Shown: in pieces, positions 1-6,995 of the stretch
How the letters are laid out: every line of letters begins with the position of its first letter
How positions within the stretch are numbered: position 1 is the stretch's first letter
Assembly (NCBI GenBank): GCA_009704425.1
Contig: WLEG01000095.1
Coordinates: 1-6,995, forward strand
Direction of reading: 5' to 3'
DNA from: Actinomycetota bacterium
GTDB taxonomy: Bacteria > Actinomycetota > Acidimicrobiia > Acidimicrobiales > Ilumatobacteraceae
DNA length: 6,995 bases
The notes under the pieces: model-generated
Seen by the model: only the letters and a program-made list of their open reading frames with translations
Told to the model about the DNA's origin: nothing
The model's database searches: none
Program-made: the position numbers and the translations under genes

Positions 1-1228
<1,228 letters not shown>

Positions 1229-1238
1229 GGCTGTCTCT

Positions 1239-1243
1239 CTCCT
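1239..1243 (-). promoter_or_regulatory. Ribosome binding site of atpD
   Basis: On the minus strand this reads AGGAG, in the short gap between the atpG stop and atpD. It is 10 bases before the first ATG of atpD and 16 before the second, which supports the first ATG as the start. Confidence 0.7.
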
Positions 1244-1245
1244 GA

Positions 1246-2196
1246 TCAGCGGTCCGAATCGGCAAACGTGCCGAGGTCGATGAGTCGTGTTTCCTTGGTG
1301 CCACCCGACAGCGCCTCGGCGCCGCCGACGATCTCCATGATCTCGGTGGTGATCGCGTCCTGACGGGCGCGGTTCATGATGCGCGAGAGGCTCTTGATGA
1401 GCTCCTCGGCGTTGTCGGTGGCGCTCTTCATGGCGCGCTGGCGGAACGCGTGCTCGCTGGCGGCCGCGTTCAGCAGCGCCGCGTACACGCGGGCCTCGAT
1501 GTAGCGAGGGATGAGCGTTTCCAGAATGGCGGTGGGGTTCGGCTCGAACTCGTAGTCGGCGCTCAAACCGTCGGTGCCGGGCTTGCCGTCACCGCCGCTG
1601 ATGACCTCGCGCTCGAGCGGCACCAGCGGACGCAACACCACTTCTTGCGAACCGGCCGAGATGAAGCGGGTGTACACCAGCACCACCTTGTCGACGGCGC
1701 CGCTGGCGTACAGCGACACCACGTGCTCGCCGATCTCCTTGGCGTTGGCGTAGGTGGGCTGATCCGAGAAACCGTTGAACGCCTGATCCAGCTTGTAACC
1801 GCGGAAGCGGAAGTAGCTCTCGCTCTTGCGACCCACCGGCACGATCACGTAATCGCGGCCGGCGGTGACGTCGGCCTTGATCTCGCCCTCGGTGGCGCGC
1901 AACACACCCGCGTTGTAACCACCGCACAGACCACGGTCGGCGCTGATGGGCACGTAGCACACCGTCTGGATGTTCTCGCGCGTCGCCAACAGCGGACTGT
2001 CGGTGGAACCACCGGCCGCCGCCAGGTCGCGGACCACCTCGGTGATCTGCTCGCTGTAGGGCACGGCGGCCTGAACGCGCTGCTGGGCCTTGACGATGCG
2101 CGACGCAGCGATGAGTTCCATCGCGCGCGTGATCTTCTTGGTCGCCTGGACGCTACGAATGCGTCCGCGCAGAATTCGTTCCTGTCCGCCGGCCAT
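1246..2196 (-). CDS. atpG: F1Fo ATP synthase subunit gamma
   Basis: Central rotor shaft that transmits c-ring rotation to the catalytic beta sites. The protein has 316 residues against 286 in E. coli. The N-terminal helix carries RIRSVQATKKITRAMELIA (12-30), the Rossmann-like domain contains SADRGLCGGYN (85-95), and the C-terminal helix carries ASEHAFRQRAMKSATDN (246-262) followed by EIVGGAEAL (288-296), where the E. coli protein would end. A further 20 residues (297-316) follow, ending FADSDR. A Gly- and Asp-containing loop at about 199-214 sits where gamma subunits vary in length. The ATG at 2194-2196 has a GGAG (2203-2206) six bases upstream, inside the end of atpA. Only three bases separate it from the atpA stop, so translational coupling is likely. 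The family call is certain; any role of the tail is unknown. Confidence 0.98.
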   Translation of the reverse strand: MAGGQERILRGRIRSVQATKKITRAMELIAASRIVKAQQRVQAAVPYSEQITEVVRDLAAAGGSTDSPLLATRENIQTVCYVPISADRGLCGGYNAGVLRATEGEIKADVTAGRDYVIVPVGRKSESYFRFRGYKLDQAFNGFSDQPTYANAKEIGEHVVSLYASGAVDKVVLVYTRFISAGSQEVVLRPLVPLEREVISGGDGKPGTDGLSADYEFEPNPTAILETLIPRYIEARVYAALLNAAASEHAFRQRAMKSATDNAEELIKSLSRIMNRARQDAITTEIMEIVGGAEALSGGTKETRLIDLGTFADSDR

Positions 2197-2199
2197 GGA

Positions 2200-3792
<1,593 letters not shown>

Positions 3793-3813
3793 GTGATTCT
3801 CTTTCCGTGACCT

Positions 3814-4341
3814 TTAGAGACGGCTCTTGACGTTGTCGAGCCGTGTACGCACGCTGCCGTCGATCACCGTGTCGCCCACGGTGGCCACCAAGCCACCGAG
3901 AACGCTCGGGTCGACGACGACCTTCAGATTGATCTGCTTGCCGGTGACGCTGGTGAGCGTCGCGGCCAGACGGGACTGCTGCTCGGCGGTGAGGGGCACC
4001 GCGGAACGAACCTCGGCCACCTCGAGATGCTTCGAGCTGGAGGCACGACGCACCAACTTGTCGACGATCGCCGGCAGGTCGCGTCCGCGACCCGAACCGA
4101 TGACCAACGACACCAACTGAACGGTGGTGTTGGCGGCCGTGGCGCCGATGAGATCCTCGACGATGGCCTGACGGCGCGCCGCCGGGATCTGGTCGTCGGT
4201 GAGCTTCGAGCGCAACGCGTCGCTGCTCTCGAACGCCCGGGCCAACTGGTACAGCTCGGCCTCGACGGTGTCGATGTTGCCTTCGGCACGGGCGATCTCG
4301 AACAGAGCGCGCGCGTAGCCTTCGATGCGGTTGTCGCTCAT
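3814..4341 (-). CDS. atpH: F1Fo ATP synthase subunit delta (OSCP family)
   Basis: Peripheral-stalk cap that joins the b subunits to the top of the alpha3beta3 head. It has 175 residues, a normal length for a free-standing delta (E. coli 177). The N-terminal helical domain starts NRIEGYARALFEIARAEGNI (4-23). The C-terminal family signature runs from LGGLVATVGDTVIDGSVRTR (148-167) to the end. The start ATG (4339-4341) overlaps the stop of the preceding b-type gene by four bases (ATGA), which suggests coupled translation; an AGGTGG at 4352-4357 lies 10 bases upstream. Delta is not fused to a b domain here, unlike the mycobacterial b-delta protein. The call is firm from signature, length and position. 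Confidence 0.96.
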   Translation of the reverse strand: MSDNRIEGYARALFEIARAEGNIDTVEAELYQLARAFESSDALRSKLTDDQIPAARRQAIVEDLIGATAANTTVQLVSLVIGSGRGRDLPAIVDKLVRRASSSKHLEVAEVRSAVPLTAEQQSRLAATLTSVTGKQINLKVVVDPSVLGGLVATVGDTVIDGSVRTRLDNVKSRL

Positions 4342-4874
4342 CGTGAAGCACCCACCTTTGCGATGAAGTTCTCGACCAGCGCCTGCTGCGTCGAGTCGTC
4401 GAGCACCGAGGCGATCACGCGATCGGTGGCGACGCCGGCCAGACGACCGATCTCGTTGCGCAACTCGTCCGAGCCGCGCGATGCGGCGGCGGCGATGTCG
4501 GCATCGGCCTTGGCTTCCAGTTCGGCGATCTCGGCGGTGAGACGCGCGCGACCATCGGCGAGGAGAGCGTCGGCTTGCGCCTTCGCGTCGGCCAGGAGAC
4601 GGGCCTTCTCGCTCTCGATGTCACCCAGCGCCTGACGGATCTGGGTGGCGTCGGCCTGAGCCTTGGACAGATCGTTCGCGGACGCGTCGAGTTCCTTCTG
4701 GATGCGCTCGGTGCGGGCACCCAACGCCTTCTTGAACGCCGGCACCGCGAACTTCCACAACGCCGCGAAGATGATGAGCGACGCGATACCGCCGTAGATG
4801 ATCTCGGCGGGCTCGGGGAAGAGCCAGTGACGGGACTGCGCCGGGTCGACGGCGAGCAATGAGATGTGGTTCAT
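4338..4874 (-). CDS. atpF: F1Fo ATP synthase subunit b (second b-type subunit)
   Basis: Peripheral-stalk subunit: one membrane helix anchors it beside subunit a, and a long helix reaches up to delta. It has 178 residues. The order is a short exoplasmic N-terminus with FPEPAEIIYGG (19-29), one membrane segment at about 26-45, the positively charged KFAVPAFKKALGARTERIQK (41-60), and an Ala-, Glu-, Asp- and Lys-rich coiled-coil-like helix to about 140, then a C-terminal part likely to bind delta. Length and layout match a standard b subunit. The ATG (4872-4874) shares one base with the stop of the upstream b-type gene (TGATG) and has AGGAG (4882-4886) seven bases upstream. Its 3' end overlaps atpH by four bases. 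It probably pairs with the other b-type protein as a heterodimer, which is inference. Which of the two should be called b and which b' cannot be settled here. Confidence 0.93.
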   Translation of the reverse strand: MNHISLLAVDPAQSRHWLFPEPAEIIYGGIASLIIFAALWKFAVPAFKKALGARTERIQKELDASANDLSKAQADATQIRQALGDIESEKARLLADAKAQADALLADGRARLTAEIAELEAKADADIAAAASRGSDELRNEIGRLAGVATDRVIASVLDDSTQQALVENFIAKVGASR

Positions 4875-5524
4875 CAGCGGGCTCCTGCACTCATCACGTC
4901 GGCGACGGCACGCGACACCGCGGCGGAGTCGGGGCGCTTTCCGGTGGCCGCTTCCACGGCACTGGTGACGACATCCGACACGGCGCTCTCGATCTGTCCG
5001 CGAACCGCGGCCTTGGCCGCCTCGGCGTCACGCTGAGCCGCTTCGCGCTTGGCGTTGATGCGGGTGTTCGCCTCGGCGATCTTGGCGTTGCGCTCGGACT
5101 CCAGAGTGACGCGAGCGGCGTCGACGACCTTGGCCGCTTCGACCTTGGCCGCCGCCACCGCGGCTTCGTACTGAGCAACCTCGCTACGCGCGCCGCTGCG
5201 AGCCGCATCGGCGTTCTCGTGACCCTCGCGGATCGAGTTGTAGCGGGCATCCATGCCCTTGCGCAGGCGCGGATACAGGAAGTAGCGCATGAGGATGGCG
5301 AACACCAGGAAGGCGCCGCCGCTCCACGCAAGTTCCTTCATCTCGGGCAGGATCGGGCTCGGGCCCGGTCCACACTCGGACTGCTCAATCTTGGTGCCAG
5401 CGGGAACTGGGTTTTCCGGTTCGAACAGACACTCGGAGGGGTCGATCAAATGCTCTTCTCCGCCAGCGGAGACGAACGAAACCCTCACAGCGCCACTCGG
5501 TTGGATGACGACGGCTGTCAGCAC
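4874..5524 (-). CDS. atpF: F1Fo ATP synthase b-type subunit with long N-terminal extension
   Basis: Second peripheral-stalk helix gene, lying directly after atpE. With the GTG start at 5522-5524 it has 216 residues. Residues 1-60 are an extension with no signal peptide and with cysteines at 32 and 51. Next come SPILPEMKELAWSGG (56-70), a single membrane segment at about 68-84, a basic boundary YPRLRKGMDARYNSIREG (84-101), and an Ala-rich charged helix to about 190 that is typical of b subunits. The GTG is chosen because AAGGAG (5530-5535) lies five bases upstream. An upstream in-frame TTG at 5552-5554 would give 226 residues, but I see no binding site before it. The family assignment rests on position, topology and composition. 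In my hand count, third-position GC is about 70% over the first 60 codons and about 83% over the next 70. The extension should sit on the outer face of the membrane, and its function is unknown. Confidence 0.88.
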   Translation of the reverse strand: MLTAVVIQPSGAVRVSFVSAGGEEHLIDPSECLFEPENPVPAGTKIEQSECGPGPSPILPEMKELAWSGGAFLVFAILMRYFLYPRLRKGMDARYNSIREGHENADAARSGARSEVAQYEAAVAAAKVEAAKVVDAARVTLESERNAKIAEANTRINAKREAAQRDAEAAKAAVRGQIESAVSDVVTSAVEAATGKRPDSAAVSRAVADVMSAGAR

Positions 5525-5529
5525 GTCAA

Positions 5530-5535
5530 CTCCTT
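5530..5535 (-). promoter_or_regulatory. Ribosome binding site that decides the first b-type gene's start
   Basis: On the minus strand this reads AAGGAG, a full Shine-Dalgarno core, five bases before a GTG (5522-5524). It lies inside the longer open frame that begins at TTG 5552-5554, so it favours the shorter 216-residue product over the 226-residue one. Confidence 0.75.
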
Positions 5536-5565
5536 GTGGGTAGTTGGATGGCAATGAATGTCGGA

Positions 5566-5841
5566 TCAGAGACCGATGAGGATGAACACCACGAAGCCGA
5601 TGAGGGCGAGCGCTTCGGTGAAGGCGATACCCAGGAACATCGTGGTGCGAACCATGCCGGCAGCCTCGGGCTGACGAGCCATGGCCTCGACGGACTTGCC
5701 GACGAGGAATCCGATGCCGATGGCCGAGCCGAACGCGGCCAAGCCGTAGGCGAAACCAGAGGTGCTGGCGGCCTCGGCGGCCTTCAGTGCATCACCTTCG
5801 GCCGGGTCGAACGCCGCAACCAGTGCTGACAATGCTTCCAT
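5566..5841 (-). CDS. atpE: F1Fo ATP synthase subunit c
   Basis: Membrane rotor protein; a ring of copies carries protons through Fo and turns gamma. It has 91 residues and two membrane helices, at about 28-50 and 64-90. Helix 1 has small-residue spacing (GSAIGIGFLVG, 38-48). The cytoplasmic loop is ARQPE (55-59), and helix 2 carries the ion-binding Glu76 in GIAFTEALALIGF (71-83). The Ser/Thr residues that follow the glutamate in known sodium-binding c subunits are replaced by Ala77 and Leu78, so a proton-driven ring is inferred. About 25 residues precede helix 1, some 10-15 more than in compact c subunits. The ATG has AGGAG (5851-5855) nine bases upstream. Gaps are 57 bases to atpB and 41 bases to the GTG of the next gene. 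Confidence 0.97.
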   Translation of the reverse strand: MEALSALVAAFDPAEGDALKAAEAASTSGFAYGLAAFGSAIGIGFLVGKSVEAMARQPEAAGMVRTTMFLGIAFTEALALIGFVVFILIGL

Positions 5842-5850
5842 TTTCTTTGT

Positions 5851-5855
5851 CTCCT
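5851..5855 (-). promoter_or_regulatory. Ribosome binding site of atpE
   Basis: On the minus strand this reads AGGAG, nine bases before the atpE ATG, in the 57-base gap after atpB. A good site suits the need to make many more copies of c than of its neighbours. I saw no convincing hairpin in the gap. Confidence 0.65.
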
Positions 5856-5898
5856 ATGTGCTGTTGATGTAGAGAAGGGTGAATACGAACTTTGGTGA

Positions 5899-6660
5899 TC
5901 AGTGCTCGGGGTGCGCGGCGCTGCCGATGTACACCGAGGCGAGGATCGTGAAGATGTAGGCCTGCAGGAAGGCCACCATCACTTCGAAGGCCGTGAGGCC
6001 CACGAGCATTGCCAACGGCAGGATGCCGACCGGGATGAGACCCGGGTTGCCTTCGGCCTGGAAGAGCGCCTTCGACAGGACGGCGAAGGTCACCAGCAGC
6101 ATGTGGCCGGCGAGCATGTTGGCGAACAGTCGCACCGTCAGCGAGAACGGACGCACGAAGAACGTGGAGATCAGTTCGATCGGGGTGACGAGAACGTAGA
6201 GGGCCTTGGGCACCCCGGGCGGGAAGAGCGAGCTCTTCAGGTAACCGAGACCACCCTGATGCTTGATGCCGGTGCCGATGAAGACCACCCACACCACGAG
6301 CGACAAGAACAACGGCAACGCCATGCGCGCGGTGGCGGGCATCTGCAGCAGCGGGATGACGCCGGGGACGTTGCACAAGTAGATGAAGACGAAGAGGCTG
6401 AGAAGGAACGGGGTCCAACCCAGACCGTCGCGGCCCATCGTCTGCATGATGATGCCGTTCTCGATGAACTCGACGATGGACTCGGCGAGGTTGCGAATGC
6501 CCTTGGGGGCCTTCATCGGATCCTTGTTGCCCGCGAGCAAGAAGATGAGCGAACCGATGAGAGCGGCCGCGACGACGATGAGGGCGATCTTGTTGAAGCC
6601 CGGGAAAAGATCCTTCCAACGAAGTACTTCGTTGATCGGCGGGAACTCGAGTGCGATCAC
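5899..6660 (-). CDS. atpB: F1Fo ATP synthase subunit a
   Basis: Membrane stator subunit that forms the two proton half-channels beside the c-ring. It has 253 residues and several hydrophobic helices (about 24-43, 84-106, 113-130, 153-170, 178-200 and 208-245). The essential arginine is Arg177 in PFSLTVRLFANMLAGHMLL (171-189), and the last helix has LQAYIF (232-237) with Gln233, matching E. coli Gln252. His185 stands at the E. coli Glu219 position and Glu226 at the His245 position, a swapped pair. The start is a GTG (6658-6660) with AGGA (6671-6674) ten bases upstream; the protein begins with the segment MIALEFPPINEVLRW (1-15). It is separated by 57 bases from the atpI-like gene before it. The call is certain. 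Confidence 0.97.
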   Translation of the reverse strand: MIALEFPPINEVLRWKDLFPGFNKIALIVVAAALIGSLIFLLAGNKDPMKAPKGIRNLAESIVEFIENGIIMQTMGRDGLGWTPFLLSLFVFIYLCNVPGVIPLLQMPATARMALPLFLSLVVWVVFIGTGIKHQGGLGYLKSSLFPPGVPKALYVLVTPIELISTFFVRPFSLTVRLFANMLAGHMLLVTFAVLSKALFQAEGNPGLIPVGILPLAMLVGLTAFEVMVAFLQAYIFTILASVYIGSAAHPEH

Positions 6661-6717
6661 GTTCTGTCGGTCCTTTGTGCAGGCGTGGGTGGGCAGGCTG
6701 AAGTGTTGACGGGGGCT

Positions 6718-6995
6718 TTACTTACGGCGGGGTTTCAACCCCGGATATGCGAGCGATGCGGCTACGAAGCGCATCTCCCACACGAGGAGTCCTAGATGAG
6801 TCACAATAATGGTCAATCCGAGGGCCGTGAGTGAAATCCAGGAGGCATCTCGGACGAGAACCAGCGCCAGGTAGATCAGACCGAGGCGCCCGATGTAGCC
6901 GAAAAGCACCGCGCCCATCATGAGGCCCAGGCTGATTCGTGCGGTGACGGCCACCAATCCGGCGGCGCACAGGAAGTTCACCAACACCAAGGCCA
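6718..6995 (-). CDS. atpI: AtpI-like small membrane protein, 5' end cut by window edge
   Basis: The frame is open from the right edge to a TAA at 6718-6720, giving at least 91 residues. Three hydrophobic stretches are visible (about 1-18, 21-46 and 51-71 of the visible part), followed by a short basic tail ending LKPRRK. Its place directly before atpB, its size and its membrane character match AtpI (ATP synthase protein I), which in other bacteria helps assemble the c-ring or supply magnesium. No residue motif alone proves this, and the protein is poorly conserved in general, so the name rests mainly on position. TTG and GTG codons near the edge could act as starts, but the frame continues past them and the true start is probably outside. 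Codons such as GTA, GCA, TAT and AAA appear near its end, less strictly G/C-ending than in atpA or atpD. Confidence 0.7.
   Translation of the reverse strand, partial: ALVLVNFLCAAGLVAVTARISLGLMMGAVLFGYIGRLGLIYLALVLVRDASWISLTALGLTIIVTHLGLLVWEMRFVAASLAYPGLKPRRK

Noticed and set aside
5339..5341. An internal ATG (Met62) as the start of the first b-type subunit, which would remove the extension
   Set aside because: No Shine-Dalgarno-like sequence precedes it at a suitable distance, whereas the upstream GTG has AAGGAG, and the frame is open and protein-like between them. It is kept as the main alternative.
5792..6619. A 275-codon open frame on the minus strand spanning atpB and the atpE start
   Set aside because: It is in a different frame from atpB, is rich in Arg, His, Gly and Pro, has no membrane helices, and runs across the real atpB stop and atpE start.
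6661..6717. A promoter or terminator in the gap between the atpI-like gene and atpB
   Set aside because: I found no stem-loop with a T run and no convincing -35/-10 pair; only a ribosome binding site for atpB is visible.
5902..6795. A 297-codon open frame on the plus strand opposite atpB, bridging into the atpI-like gene
   Set aside because: It is antisense to atpB, dominated by Glu, Asp, His and Arg from complemented codons, and has no recognisable domain.

Overview
The window holds most of an F-type (F1Fo) ATP synthase operon. Every gene is on the minus strand, so transcription runs from the right edge (about 6995) to the left edge (1). Gene order is atpI-like (5' end cut off by the right edge), atpB (a), atpE (c), a first atpF-type b subunit, a second atpF-type b subunit, atpH (delta), atpA (alpha), atpG (gamma) and atpD (beta, 3' end cut off by the left edge). 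The epsilon gene atpC, expected after atpD, and the operon promoter both lie outside the window. I see no RNA gene, mobile element, CRISPR array, terminator or gene-free stretch longer than 60 bases.

The DNA is GC-rich, codons end mostly in G or C, and GTG is used as a start. The operon has two separate b-type genes followed by a free-standing delta gene, not the b-delta fusion of mycobacteria. Alpha and gamma carry C-terminal tails beyond the E. coli-type ends. Together this suggests a high-GC actinomycete-like bacterium, perhaps of the Acidimicrobiia. That placement is inference from gene layout and recalled family sequences; no search was run.

Region by region: 6718-6995 encodes a small membrane protein at the usual atpI position. 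5566-6660 encodes the proton channel (subunit a) and the c-ring. 3814-5524 encodes the peripheral stalk: two b-type helices and the delta cap, with overlapping stop and start codons that suggest coupled translation. 1-3792 encodes the catalytic head and central rotor shaft (alpha, gamma, beta). Protons passing between a and c turn the c-ring and gamma, and the three catalytic beta sites make ATP while b, b' and delta hold the head still.

This is a core housekeeping locus, and I found no new system in it. The points most worth a second look are variations on the known machine: an N-terminal extension of about 60 residues with two cysteines on the first b subunit, a tail of about 30 residues on alpha, a 20-residue tail on gamma, and the tandem divergent b genes. 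Very long open frames on the plus strand (up to 774 codons) are codon-bias shadows and are not annotated.
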